The notes: a model not told the origin generated them from the sequence alone. Numbered from the stretch's first letter, positions 1 through 7,718 are shown. The stretch is 28,375 bases of DNA from Verrucomicrobia bacterium 12-59-8 (GCA_002279765.1 NCCR01000043.1:1506-29880), one strand, 5' to 3'. Numbers and translations: made by a program.

Positions 1-2
1 CA

Positions 3-185
3 GGTGGGGATAGTTTCTGCATTGATGTCAATGCGACCAAGTCGCTTGATGAAATGCCGATCTACTTGTTCTGGACCGCTTCTTATGAAGGTTCCGTTTA
101 CCCGGACGTGCTCAATGATGGTGAGAAGGTCGCAAGGTCTTGGATGGAGTTTTTGCGATACGTTGCCTCCAACAGCATGGAGTAG
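3..185 (+). CDS. C-terminal fragment of a SUKH (SMI1/KNR4)-like protein, 5' end outside window
   Basis: An open frame runs from the window edge, first full codon at base 3, to a TAG at 183-185. It gives 60 residues with no start codon needed inside the window. The peptide begins GGDSFCIDVNA, continues through IYLFWTASYEG and ends KVARSWMEFLRYVASNSME. This order (a GDxFxxD strand, an aromatic strand, then a final amphipathic helix with a SFxxFL-like pattern) resembles the C-terminal part of SMI1/KNR4 (SUKH) proteins. Those are often immunity proteins of polymorphic toxins or stand-alone domains of unknown role. Only the last third is visible, so the family call is tentative, but the reading frame itself is well supported. 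It converges on the PNP gene with 7 bases between stop codons. Confidence 0.55.
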   Translation, partial: GGDSFCIDVNATKSLDEMPIYLFWTASYEGSVYPDVLNDGEKVARSWMEFLRYVASNSME

Positions 186-196
186 CGAGGCGCTAC
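182..196. terminator. Perfect 6-bp hairpin covering the stop codons of two convergent genes
   Basis: GTAGCG, loop AGG, CGCTAC is a perfect inverted repeat. Its left arm contains the TAG of the upstream plus-strand gene and its right arm contains the TAG (read on the minus strand) of the PNP gene. It could fold in transcripts from either side. There is no T-tract, so it is at best a weak or factor-assisted bidirectional terminator. The symmetry may also simply follow from the two facing stop codons. Confidence 0.35.
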
Positions 197-951
197 ACCG
201 CCGCCTTCAGCAGCCGCGCCAGATACATCCCCGCCGTCTTCCCCACCTCCACCACCTCCGCGTGGTGCAGCGTCTGCGCCCGCAGCCCAGCAGCCCAGTT
301 CGTGAGCATCGAAATGCCCGCGACTTCCATGCCTAACGCACGCGCCTGAATCGCCTCCGCCACCGTGGACATGCCCACCGCATCCGCACCCAGCGTGCGC
401 AGCATGCGGATTTCCGCTGGCGTCTCATACTGCGGACCCAGCAGCCCGGCATACACGCCCGCATGCAGCTTCAGACCGATCTCCAAGCTCGCCGCATGGA
501 ACTTCTCACACCATGCCCGCGAATAGACCTCGCTCATGTCATGGAAGTTCGGACCGCCGAGCAGCGGCGTCGTTCCCTGGAGATTGATGTGATCCGTGAT
601 GAGCATCAAACCGCCCACATGAAAATTCTCATGGATCGCCCCCGCCGCATTGGTCAGCACGACACGCTTCACGCCAATCTCGTGCATGAAGCGGATGCTC
701 GCCGTGACCTCATGCGCCGTGAGTCCCTCATACAAATGCCGCCGCCCCTGCGCGAGCAGGATGGGCTTGCCGTGATGCTGCGCCAGCACAAAGCGCCCCG
801 CATGCCCCGGCACCGTCGAAGCACTCAGCCCCGGCACCTCGCCATACGCGACTTCACTTTCGATTCCAAACGCATCCGCCACGGCTCCAAGGCCGGAACC
901 CAGCACGATGGCAGTTTCAGGACGGGCGTTTTGAAGAGCAGTGAGTGACAT
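193..951 (-). CDS. punA: Purine nucleoside phosphorylase (trimeric PNP family)
   Basis: Cytosolic purine salvage enzyme that splits purine (deoxy)nucleosides with phosphate into base and (deoxy)ribose 1-phosphate. Counting from the ATG at 951, the 252 residues show GSGLG (about 18-22), PGHAG (49-53), the phosphate and ribose region GRRHLYEG (69-76), LTNAAGAI (99-106), the diagnostic GPQYETPAEIRM (172-183), DAVGMST (190-196) and TNWAAG (217-222). This is the full set expected of the trimeric class, at a normal length. An in-frame GTG at 963 would add four residues and overlap the panE stop. I prefer ATG 951 because GGAG lies six bases upstream of it. It is the last gene of a minus-strand cluster and nearly abuts panE. 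Substrate preference (guanosine/inosine versus adenosine) cannot be read safely from the sequence. Confidence 0.93.
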   Translation of the reverse strand: MSLTALQNARPETAIVLGSGLGAVADAFGIESEVAYGEVPGLSASTVPGHAGRFVLAQHHGKPILLAQGRRHLYEGLTAHEVTASIRFMHEIGVKRVVLTNAAGAIHENFHVGGLMLITDHINLQGTTPLLGGPNFHDMSEVYSRAWCEKFHAASLEIGLKLHAGVYAGLLGPQYETPAEIRMLRTLGADAVGMSTVAEAIQARALGMEVAGISMLTNWAAGLRAQTLHHAEVVEVGKTAGMYLARLLKAAV

Positions 952-962
952 GTTATACTCCA

Positions 963-2009
963 CTATCTGGCGGCAATCCGCTCCTTCAACTCCTCATACA
1001 ACCTCTCCACCTGCGGCATCTCAAACCCCGCCGCCTTCGCCTGGCGCACCGGTTCGCCCCAGATCGCCTCCAGCTCCACCTCACTGCCTGCCAGAAAATC
1101 AATGAGGCTGCTCGGCTTGTATGCAGACATCGTGCGCGTCCGCTCGATCATGTCATCGATGAGCGACAGCGGAATCGCATGCCCCAGCCGACCTGCTGTT
1201 TCGATGATCTCACGCATCAGGTCACGCACGCGCTGCTCCAGCACCGGATCTGCCAAAATCGCCGCCGTGTCCTTCCCACCCGCAGCAATCGAAAGGCCGT
1301 TGAAGGGAATATTCCAGACCAGCTTCTTCCACCGCGCCGCGATCAAACTGGGCTCCACTTTGCAATCAATCCCACAGCGCCGGAACTCCACTGCCAGCGT
1401 CTCCGTGCGCACCTGCGGCGCACCACTGTGCTCGCCCAGCGCAATCTGCCCCTGCGCGATGTGATGAATCACAGCCGGTGCAATGCGGTTGATGCACACA
1501 AAGCACAGCCCGCCCAGTACATGCGCCGAGCCAAAGTGCTGTGCCAGAAAATCATCGCCGCCCAGGCCGTTCTGCAGCGTCAGGATCATCGTCTTTTCGT
1601 GCAGCAGCGGCGGCAGCAGTTCTAGCAGCGCCTCATTCGCCGTCGCCTTCATCGCAATGATCACCAGATCACACGGCCCGATTTCGGATGTGCTGCGATG
1701 GCAGTTCACCTGCGGCAAACTGAAGTCACTGAGGGGGCTGCTGATCTTGATTCCATGCTGTTTCACCTGTTCATATTCTGAGCGCAGCAAAAAATGCACG
1801 TCATTCCCATGCTGCGCCAACCGACCGCCGTAGTAGCAGCCGACAGCTCCAGAGCCGATGATCGCGATGCGGTAATCACCAAGACGCCATGATTGCTCTG
1901 CAAGCTGCTGGATCAGTCTGATGACGCGCTGTTGGCGTTTGCGAGGCAGGGAGCATAAAAATTCCCACGCTTTGGCCGACAACACTGGCTCGTACTCAAA
2001 CGAGGCCAT
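963..2009 (-). CDS. panE: 2-dehydropantoate 2-reductase with an N-terminal RelE-like toxin fragment
   Basis: The bulk is ketopantoate reductase, which reduces 2-dehydropantoate to pantoate with NADPH in pantothenate/CoA synthesis. The Rossmann motif IGSGAVG is at about 51-57, the catalytic Lys region IIAMKA at about 117-122, TLQNG at about 143-147, the KLVWNIPFNGLS helix follows near 230-241, and the C-terminal helical domain has KPSSLIDFLAGSEVE. Normal PanE begins within a few residues of this glycine-rich loop. Here 46 extra residues precede it, and they read like the start of a RelE/ParE-type toxin: LSAKAWEFLCSLPRKRQQR, then LIQQLAEQ and WRLGDYR. No ATG, GTG or TTG in frame lies near the natural PanE start, so the extension should be translated. 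The start ATG at 2009 is 2 bases after the stop of an antitoxin-like gene. Enzyme identity is clear. The origin of the extension is inference. Confidence 0.88.
   Translation of the reverse strand: MASFEYEPVLSAKAWEFLCSLPRKRQQRVIRLIQQLAEQSWRLGDYRIAIIGSGAVGCYYGGRLAQHGNDVHFLLRSEYEQVKQHGIKISSPLSDFSLPQVNCHRSTSEIGPCDLVIIAMKATANEALLELLPPLLHEKTMILTLQNGLGGDDFLAQHFGSAHVLGGLCFVCINRIAPAVIHHIAQGQIALGEHSGAPQVRTETLAVEFRRCGIDCKVEPSLIAARWKKLVWNIPFNGLSIAAGGKDTAAILADPVLEQRVRDLMREIIETAGRLGHAIPLSLIDDMIERTRTMSAYKPSSLIDFLAGSEVELEAIWGEPVRQAKAAGFEMPQVERLYEELKERIAAR
1869..2009 (-). pseudogene. Truncated RelE/ParE-like toxin moiety fused in frame to panE
   Basis: Residues 1-47 of the panE product resemble the N-terminal half of small RelE/HigB-superfamily toxins. 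A beta strand (FEYEPVLS) is followed by an alpha-hairpin with the usual LSxxAxxFLxxLPRKxQxR pattern, a second helix (IRLIQQLAEQ), and the RLGDYR turn that in complete toxins leads into the C-terminal catalytic sheet. That sheet is absent: the sequence passes directly from GDYR into the PanE strand IAIIGSGAVG. It is therefore predicted to be non-toxic. The preceding gene has antitoxin character and standard toxin-antitoxin spacing. The match is pattern-based, so a coincidental helical extension remains possible. Confidence 0.55.
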
Positions 2010-2011
2010 TG

Positions 2012-2236
2012 TTAGTCACGCGCGGGGATTTTGGGCAGCTTGAATTTCTTGCCTGCATCCATCTCCGCCATGCGCCGGCTCATTTCTTTTTTCCAGGCTG
2101 GCGAGTCTTGTTTTAAGCGATGCAGGAACGCAGAGATCTCCTGTCTCTGTTTTTCAGACATTTTGGAAAGCTGCTGCTTCATCTGGAGCATGGCGATAGT
2201 GCTCATGGCAGGAATTTGCATCAAGTCATGCATCAT
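2012..2236 (-). CDS. Small antitoxin-like protein
   Basis: A 74-residue, mostly helical, charged protein. It contains an SEKQRQEISAFLHRL helix, followed by KKEMSRRMAEMDAGKKFKLP. The closing SRRMxEMDxGKK stretch is typical of short antitoxins that pair with RelE/ParE-like toxins in Verrucomicrobia and related bacteria, where it forms the toxin-binding segment. No separate DNA-binding fold is evident. It starts at the ATG at 2236 (the next codon is also ATG), with GAGG six bases upstream, 8 bases after the helicase stop. It is followed after 2 bases by the toxin-fragment/PanE fusion. If the toxin half is dead, this antitoxin is an orphan or has become a binding partner of PanE. The family call is moderate. 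The ORF itself is convincing from spacing and ribosome binding site. Confidence 0.65.
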   Translation of the reverse strand: MMHDLMQIPAMSTIAMLQMKQQLSKMSEKQRQEISAFLHRLKQDSPAWKKEMSRRMAEMDAGKKFKLPKIPARD

Positions 2237-2244
2237 TCAAGACC

Positions 2245-4821
2245 TCACTTCACCATCAAATAATGCCGCGTCTTGCCATGCCGCTGCTTGTTCGTCAGCG
2301 GCGGCAGGTCGAGGTGGAAGAAGTGCCTCAGCGTCTTGGTGTGATGCTTCAGCGTCTGCTTCGCAGCTTCCTTCAGCTCCCTCCAGCGCCGCCATGAATG
2401 ATCCGGCGCATGCGTGATGTGCCTCAACAGACTGAGCCATTCAACGTAGGCGCGTGAGATGTCACCTTCGGCGATGCCTGCTTTCAAATCCTGCGCGCCG
2501 GGCTGCTCTGGATGCAGCATGGCATCGAGCAGCTCCGCAGCGCCTTCGCCATAGTCATCAGGCAGACCGTTATCGAGATAGCCGTGATGATTCACGAAAC
2601 CATACGTGCCGCGACACACCGCCGCGAGTCGCTCGGAACCGCAATCAAGCGGCAGATCAAACTTGGAGCCGCTGCGCAGATTTGCCAGATGATGCACCAA
2701 GTCGTCCGCAGGATAGCTTTCATCTTCCAGCGCCGCGACGATCGCCAGTCCTTCACCGTGCTGGAAGAAGCTGAAAATTTCACCACGCCGCGTCGGCACG
2801 CCCTCGGCGTCGATCAGACCGAGCGTACGCCACGCATGAATGGGCGATCCACCACGCGGCTCGCGGTCGGTTGTGGCCGTTTCGGCCATGTGTACACCCG
2901 TTTCATTCTTCACCACGATGCTGCGCTCCTGCGGCGCAAAGAGCAGTTTGCCATGACCCTCCTCGTAAGCCATCACCTCGATGGGCGCGAGATCGAAGCA
3001 CGCGAAGACCAAGTTCTCCTTCGTCACCGTGCCAATGAATTCGGGAGCCACATCTTTGATAACCTCTTCGCCATTCGCGAGAATGGCGTTCGCGAGTTCA
3101 CCTGCATGCAGCACAGTGATTTCCTCCAGCGGCACCGTCTCCAAGGTGCGCGGCACTTTGAGCAGGCGACGAATCGACTTCGTCGGCTTCACCTCATCTC
3201 CCACCGGCGTGCCGAGACTGATTTCGACTCCATAGGTCACCTCTTTGTCGCGGCGGATTTTCCCCACGCGGCCAATGCCATGCGCAAATTTCGCAGCAAA
3301 GGCCGGAACCGTCAGCACGGCATGCACTCGGCTCAAAGGCACGCGTTGCAGGGCAAGGCGGTGCCTGCGCTCCCATTCACCCTGCGAGTTCAGGATCTGC
3401 TTCTCCGTGGCTTCGAGTCCGAAAAGCGCCTTCGCATTCTCCTGCTGCGGATGCACCACGTTCGGCTCCAGCTCCTCCAGCCCGAGCAACGGCGGTACTT
3501 TGGCGAACAAGCGCCCCGCAAAGTGTGTCGCAGCCTCAAAGGGATTCTCTTCCCTCAGTGCGGCGTGTTTCATCACGCGCAAAAAGATCGGCCAGGCGAG
3601 CAGGGTGCTGCGGTGCAGCCGCGCAGGCCGCGCGTCAAAGATGGAAGGGCTGTCGCGGCTGGTGATGACGTGGCCTTTGTCATCAAGTCCACGCCTTCCA
3701 GCGCGGCCATACATCTGCAGCAGCTCATCCGGGGCGAGTTTGTGCTCGCTCTTGCCATCGTGAAACGTCGTGCCGGCCACATGCACGCTGCGCACGGAGA
3801 AATTGATGCCCGCCGCGAGTCCCATCGTAGCTGCAATGACACGGAGCTGCCCTGCTTTCGCCAGCGGCTCGATCACCCCCGCACGTGCGCCATACGACAG
3901 TCCGCTGTGATGAAAAGCCACGCGTTTCTCCAGCAGCGTGGCCAGATCCTTGCCACACACGGCACGTTGCTCCGCGGTGAGCTCCAGCGGATCACCCATC
4001 GGCAGATCAGCGGCGAGTCTGCGGGCAATCGACTCCGCTTCCTTGCGGCGTGGTGCGAAGATCAGCAGCGGCGCGAGATCGGCGATCATCACCGCCGCAG
4101 CAAAACGCGGCCAGTAATTCTCAAACTGCCGCTGTCGCTGTGGCAGCGTTTCCATCGGCACTTCTTCCAGCGGCACGGGGCGTTCACGCGTCATCACCAC
4201 TTCTGCTTTACGCCCCAGACTCACCAGCCACGCCGCCACATCCTCAGGATTCGCCACCGAGCCACTCAGCAGCAGCAGCCGCGTTTCATTGGGTGCCAGC
4301 GCGATGGCGGCTTCGTAGTTCGCACCACGGGAGTGATCCGAGATCATCTGATACTCGTCGATCACCAGCATTGCCGGGCCTTCGCCGCGCACCAGCCGCT
4401 CGATCTGCGTCTCCAGCGTGGCCACCACGACAGGCGCATCCACATTTTCCGCGATGTCACCCGTGGCGATCCCCACATTCCACTTCGCCTCCTTCCACTC
4501 CGCGTACTTGTCATTCGCCAGCGCCCGCGTCGGCACCGTGTAGATCGCCTGCCCATGCAAATGACGCCCCTGATGCAGCAGCTCAAAGATGTATGTCTTC
4601 CCTGCCCCTGTCGGCGCACTGACGACCACATCACATCCCGACCGCAGCAAATTCACCGCCTGGTGCTGCCAGGGATCGGGGAGTTTGAGTTGGTTGAGAG
4701 AGGGGAGCACAGAGTTGAGGCTAGACGTGGCAATGTCTGCACCTAGAATCAATGCATGATCTGCACAGGATTCAGAAAGTTCCTTCCAATCATCCGCCGT
4801 CAGCCAGGAATTTCCCATCAT
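2245..4821 (-). CDS. Ski2-like DEAD/DEAH-box superfamily 2 helicase
   Basis: An 858-residue ATP-dependent nucleic-acid helicase. The motifs are in order: Q-like PDPWQHQAV (48-56), Walker A APTGAGKT (69-76), Ia PTRALANDK (97-105), motif II VIDEYQM (153-159, DEYQ in place of DExH), motif III LSGSVAN (185-191), motif IV LIFAPRRKEAE (253-263), motif V ATMGLAAGINF (331-341) and motif VI QMYGRAGRRGLD (369-380). QMYGRAGRRGLD is characteristic of the Ski2/Hel308/Brr2 group. The roughly 450 residues after it lack recognisable motifs and would hold the winged-helix and accessory domains. Whether it acts on RNA or DNA cannot be told. It is the first gene of the cluster leading to the antitoxin-like gene, panE and PNP. 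The start ATG at 4821 is only 9 bases from the divergent lipoprotein ATG and has no good ribosome binding site. A GTG at codon 38 is an alternative start. Confidence 0.9.
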   Translation of the reverse strand: MMGNSWLTADDWKELSESCADHALILGADIATSSLNSVLPSLNQLKLPDPWQHQAVNLLRSGCDVVVSAPTGAGKTYIFELLHQGRHLHGQAIYTVPTRALANDKYAEWKEAKWNVGIATGDIAENVDAPVVVATLETQIERLVRGEGPAMLVIDEYQMISDHSRGANYEAAIALAPNETRLLLLSGSVANPEDVAAWLVSLGRKAEVVMTRERPVPLEEVPMETLPQRQRQFENYWPRFAAAVMIADLAPLLIFAPRRKEAESIARRLAADLPMGDPLELTAEQRAVCGKDLATLLEKRVAFHHSGLSYGARAGVIEPLAKAGQLRVIAATMGLAAGINFSVRSVHVAGTTFHDGKSEHKLAPDELLQMYGRAGRRGLDDKGHVITSRDSPSIFDARPARLHRSTLLAWPIFLRVMKHAALREENPFEAATHFAGRLFAKVPPLLGLEELEPNVVHPQQENAKALFGLEATEKQILNSQGEWERRHRLALQRVPLSRVHAVLTVPAFAAKFAHGIGRVGKIRRDKEVTYGVEISLGTPVGDEVKPTKSIRRLLKVPRTLETVPLEEITVLHAGELANAILANGEEVIKDVAPEFIGTVTKENLVFACFDLAPIEVMAYEEGHGKLLFAPQERSIVVKNETGVHMAETATTDREPRGGSPIHAWRTLGLIDAEGVPTRRGEIFSFFQHGEGLAIVAALEDESYPADDLVHHLANLRSGSKFDLPLDCGSERLAAVCRGTYGFVNHHGYLDNGLPDDYGEGAAELLDAMLHPEQPGAQDLKAGIAEGDISRAYVEWLSLLRHITHAPDHSWRRWRELKEAAKQTLKHHTKTLRHFFHLDLPPLTNKQRHGKTRHYLMVK

Positions 4822-4830
4822 GGCTTACGC

Positions 4831-5412
4831 ATGTTCATGATGGCTGGACTCGCCTTGTTGATCACCGGGTGCAACTACGGAACCATGACCGTCAGCAGCT
4901 ATGACGGCATCACCGGGAAGTCGAGCACCACCGTTTACTCGAAGTATTACGACAACGGCGTCTGGCTGCTGAAAGACAAACTTGGCATCGTGGTCATGGT
5001 GGATCATGAGAAAAAGCAGATGCCCATCGCTCACGGCATGGTGCAGTCGATGGGGGCACTCGGCCCTGGTGATTCCTTTGCCTCTGGCAAAGTGTCGATC
5101 GCACTTTGGAACTTCGACTCCGTGCCGCATCAGGTGAAGTTCAAACGTTTGCTCGCCAGCGGCGGCGAGCTGGATTTTCAGAATCAAGTGATTACCGCAG
5201 TTCCGCATGAACAGACGGAAACAGAAGTCGGCGTCATTCCGCTTTTCAACTACGGCAAATCTGTCCAGATCACTCTTGAGGTCGAGGTTGCAGGAAAACC
5301 TCGTCGCATCGAACTCGAACTGCCGCGACGCACGCAGCAGCAGTTGAACCAGTTCTTTTCCCCTGGCTCTGTCCGTCCGTATCCATGGGGCGGACGCAGC
5401 GTCAAGGGCTGA
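4831..5412 (+). CDS. Hypothetical lipoprotein
   Basis: A 193-residue protein beginning MFMMAGLALLITGCNYG: a short hydrophobic segment ending in a lipobox (L-I-T-G|C). It is therefore predicted to be exported and lipid-modified at Cys14. The mature part is beta-rich. It contains a SALWNFDSVPHQVKF-type strand pair (reading IALWNFDSVPHQVKF), a hydrophilic middle and a basic Pro/Gly tail. I do not recognise a family. The frame stays open upstream to an ATG at 4756, inside the antisense 5' end of the helicase gene. I chose 4831 because the lipoprotein signal starts there, although the n-region then lacks a positive charge, which is unusual. Its stop overlaps the convergent HD-domain gene by 11 bases. 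Confidence 0.75.
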   Translation: MFMMAGLALLITGCNYGTMTVSSYDGITGKSSTTVYSKYYDNGVWLLKDKLGIVVMVDHEKKQMPIAHGMVQSMGALGPGDSFASGKVSIALWNFDSVPHQVKFKRLLASGGELDFQNQVITAVPHEQTETEVGVIPLFNYGKSVQITLEVEVAGKPRRIELELPRRTQQQLNQFFSPGSVRPYPWGGRSVKG

Positions 5413-6028
5413 GTGGCTTCATTGAATCGATCAACGCCCGCAGATTTTCCCTCGCCCGCGCTTCAAACCGCTCCCGTGCCCATACGGTGAGGTAGATCTG
5501 CGGGCGATTCAAAAAGGCCATCAGGATTTCCCCGCGCTTCTCCGCATACACTTCTTCCGGCACCCAGCCGTATTCTTGTCGAATCTGCCGCTCATACTCC
5601 AGCACGCGTTCCATCGGCTGTGCAAAGATCGCGAGATCAATGTCGATGATCCACTCATCATCCGCGCCTTTTTCCGGCTGGTGTGACTTTGTCAGCTGGA
5701 TGAGCCGCGCCACCTCGCGAGCCAACGCAGTATCGCCAAGCGCCTCCACAGCCATCTGCGCACTGAGTTCTTCGTTCTCGCTGCTCCGAGGGTCATAGAC
5801 CGCATCGTGAAACCACAATGCCATCTCGATGAGGTCCAGCTTCGCGATCAAACCCGTCGCCTTGGCCTTATCCAAGACCAGCAGGCATTCTTCCAGATGC
5901 TGAAGTGTGTGGTACGCACGCTGCGGCTCTGCGTAGCATTCCAGCAATCGCGCATGCCAAGTCGAGACGTCACCCAGCAAACGCAGACGTCTCCAAAGTG
6001 CCTCAAAGCGTTCTATTGAAGTCATCAT
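5402..6028 (-). CDS. HD-superfamily metal-dependent phosphohydrolase (COG4339-like)
   Basis: A 208-residue all-helical protein with the metal ligands of an HD hydrolase: YHTLQH (39-44), the central LWFHDAVYDP (71-80, His-Asp at 74-75), the SENEELSAQ helix, and a late Asp in IDIDLAIF (around 129). The arrangement of YHxxxH, then WFHDxVY, then ENEExS matches the uncharacterised 'predicted metal-dependent HD superfamily phosphohydrolase' group, which is about 200 residues long. The substrate is unknown, probably a phosphoester or nucleotide. There is no signal peptide, so it should be cytosolic. It is a single gene on the minus strand, tail-overlapping the lipoprotein gene and divergent from the serine acetyltransferase gene across roughly 180 bases. 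The start is the first of two consecutive ATGs. Confidence 0.85.
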   Translation of the reverse strand: MMTSIERFEALWRRLRLLGDVSTWHARLLECYAEPQRAYHTLQHLEECLLVLDKAKATGLIAKLDLIEMALWFHDAVYDPRSSENEELSAQMAVEALGDTALAREVARLIQLTKSHQPEKGADDEWIIDIDLAIFAQPMERVLEYERQIRQEYGWVPEEVYAEKRGEILMAFLNRPQIYLTVWARERFEARARENLRALIDSMKPLSP

Positions 6029-6207
6029 GGGTCGGGCGATTCATGGGAAAGTTCCCGCTGCTCAGGCATACCGGCGAACGTTGGAAACAATTGGATGCAT
6101 CCGACCTCGATTACCAGACGAAGCTGTGGTCCGTGAAGTTATTCACAGCAATCATCTCACCCCCGCGCTTGAATCCAGATCGCAGCACGGTATCGCTGAG
6201 TGCACCC

Positions 6208-7089
6208 ATGGATTGCCGCCAAAATGAAATCGTCTCCAGCCTGATGACCTCGTATCACGAGGTGGGCGGGATCAACCACGTCGATTGCGGTAATCTGCCA
6301 TCGAAGCGCGCCATCGCCACCCTGTGCGAAGATCTCCTGCACCTGCTCTTTCCCGGCTTCTTCTCGGATGAAGCGGTGTCTTCCCAGGAGCTGGAACTGA
6401 TGACGAACGAGCTCGTCATCAGCATCCGTGAGCGCCTTAACGTCGAGGTGCGCCGCAGCCTGCGTCTGAATGGCAATCATGAGAACCGTGATGCGGAAGC
6501 AGCTGACGTGGTATGCAGTTTTTTGATGGGCCTCGCCGAAGTGCGCGCGCTGCTGAAAATGGATGTCGAGGCTGCCTATGCCGGCGATCCGGCAGCGCGT
6601 GGCTTTGAGGAAATCATTCTCGCCTATCCCGGACTCGAAGCCATCGCGATTCAGCGCACGGCGCATGTCCTCTACCTGAAAAACGTGCCGGTGATCCCGC
6701 GCATGATGACGGAATGGGCGCACAGCCGCACCGGCATCGACATGCATCCCGGCGCCGAGATCGGCACGCATTTCTTCATCGACCACGGCACCGGCGTGGT
6801 CATCGGCGAGACCTCAACGCTGGGCAATCACGTGAAGCTATACCAGGGCGTCGGTCTTGTCGCTCGCTCCCTGGCCGCCGGACAGGCGCTGCGTGGCAAG
6901 AAGCGACATCCCACGCTGGAAGACAACGTCACCGTTTATGCCAATGCGACCATCGTCGGCGGCGACACCGTCATTGGTGCGCGCAGCACCATCGGCGCAA
7001 ACGTATTCATCCTCGAATCCGTGGCCCCAGACATGCTTTACGCCCTCGGTGAACAGGAACACAAGGTGCAGGTCAAAAAGAAGAAGTGA
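6208..7089 (+). CDS. cysE: Serine O-acetyltransferase
   Basis: Transfers acetyl from acetyl-CoA to L-serine to make O-acetylserine, the precursor of cysteine. From the ATG at 6208 it has 293 residues. An N-terminal helical region (SSQELELMTNELVISIRERL and on to about residue 170) is followed by the left-handed beta-helix. Key stretches are HSRTGIDMHPGAEIG (172-186), the catalytic Asp-His in FFIDHGTGVVIGET (189-202; Asp192, His193), LYQGVGLVA (211-219), KKRHPTLEDNV (231-241) and the repeats GGDTVIGARSTIGANV. The tail is lysine-rich (KVQVKKKK). The frame stays open upstream to 5905, with another ATG at 6043, but those starts overlap or crowd the divergent HD gene and add residues unlike the family. 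The stop overlaps the alternative GTG start of the SprT-like gene, suggesting translational coupling. Confidence 0.9.
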   Translation: MDCRQNEIVSSLMTSYHEVGGINHVDCGNLPSKRAIATLCEDLLHLLFPGFFSDEAVSSQELELMTNELVISIRERLNVEVRRSLRLNGNHENRDAEAADVVCSFLMGLAEVRALLKMDVEAAYAGDPAARGFEEIILAYPGLEAIAIQRTAHVLYLKNVPVIPRMMTEWAHSRTGIDMHPGAEIGTHFFIDHGTGVVIGETSTLGNHVKLYQGVGLVARSLAAGQALRGKKRHPTLEDNVTVYANATIVGGDTVIGARSTIGANVFILESVAPDMLYALGEQEHKVQVKKKK

Positions 7090-7091
7090 GC

Positions 7092-7718
7092 ATGCTCGAT
7101 CTTTCCCAGCTGAATTTTGATTTCTCCGCGCTGCCGCACTGGGTGCCGTTTCGCAAGTTCCGTGACCTGACGCCCCCGCCAGAACCGGCTGCTGCAGATG
7201 AGGAAACCATCCCTGATGGCCGGGATGCTGAGCTGGAGGAGCAGACACGCGCAATGCTGCTGGCGCTGGATTTGCCGGGTGGAGCCAAACTCGTCACCGT
7301 GGCGTGGAATGCGCGCCTGCGCAGCACGGCGGGCTATGCACGCTATCCGGGCTGGGCCATTGAGCTGAACCCACTGCTGCGTGACTTTGAAGGCCAGGTG
7401 GAGCGCACCTTGAAGCATGAGCTGGCGCATTTGATCGCCTACCATCGCAGTGGTCGCCGCCGCATCGAGCCACATGGCCGCGAATGGCGGCAGGCCTGCG
7501 CCGATCTCGGCATCGCCGGTGAAAAAGCACAGCATCGTCTGCCGCTGCCGCGCAAAGAAGTTGAGCGCAAGCTGACCTACGCCTGCCCCGCCTGCCAGAC
7601 CACGGTGCTGCGCGTGCGCAAATTCCGCCGCCCCACTGCCTGCCTGCATTGCTGCCGGCTTCATGCTGGGGGCCAGTATGACAGCCGCTTTCGTCTCGCG
7701 CTGGTGGAGCAGGCTTAG
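7092..7718 (+). CDS. SprT-like zinc metalloprotease-domain protein
   Basis: 208 residues from ATG 7092. An in-frame GTG at 7086 would overlap the cysE stop by four bases and is an alternative. The central SprT-like fold has the zincin motif HELAHLIAYH (109-118), with the third ligand in PHGREW (His128). A C-terminal zinc ribbon follows, with CPAC (165-168) and CLHC (184-187). This is the layout of SprT/Spartan-type domains, which in eukaryotes cut DNA-protein crosslinks. In bacteria the role is largely unknown. A 50-residue acidic, proline-rich N-terminal segment precedes the fold. There is no signal peptide, so it should be cytosolic. Its TAG shares three bases with the TAA of the convergent giant gene, leaving no room for a terminator. 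Confidence 0.85.
   Translation: MLDLSQLNFDFSALPHWVPFRKFRDLTPPPEPAAADEETIPDGRDAELEEQTRAMLLALDLPGGAKLVTVAWNARLRSTAGYARYPGWAIELNPLLRDFEGQVERTLKHELAHLIAYHRSGRRRIEPHGREWRQACADLGIAGEKAQHRLPLPRKEVERKLTYACPACQTTVLRVRKFRRPTACLHCCRLHAGGQYDSRFRLALVEQA

Noticed and set aside
2512..4746. Long plus-strand open frame (744 codons) across the helicase gene
   Set aside because: It is the antisense of a well-supported helicase, has Arg/His/Gln-rich composition typical of antisense reading in GC-rich DNA, and shows no domain motifs.
5905..6207. Longer N-terminus for the serine acetyltransferase
   Set aside because: The extra residues overlap the divergent HD gene on the opposite strand or its start region and do not resemble the family. 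ATG 6208 gives a normal-length enzyme.
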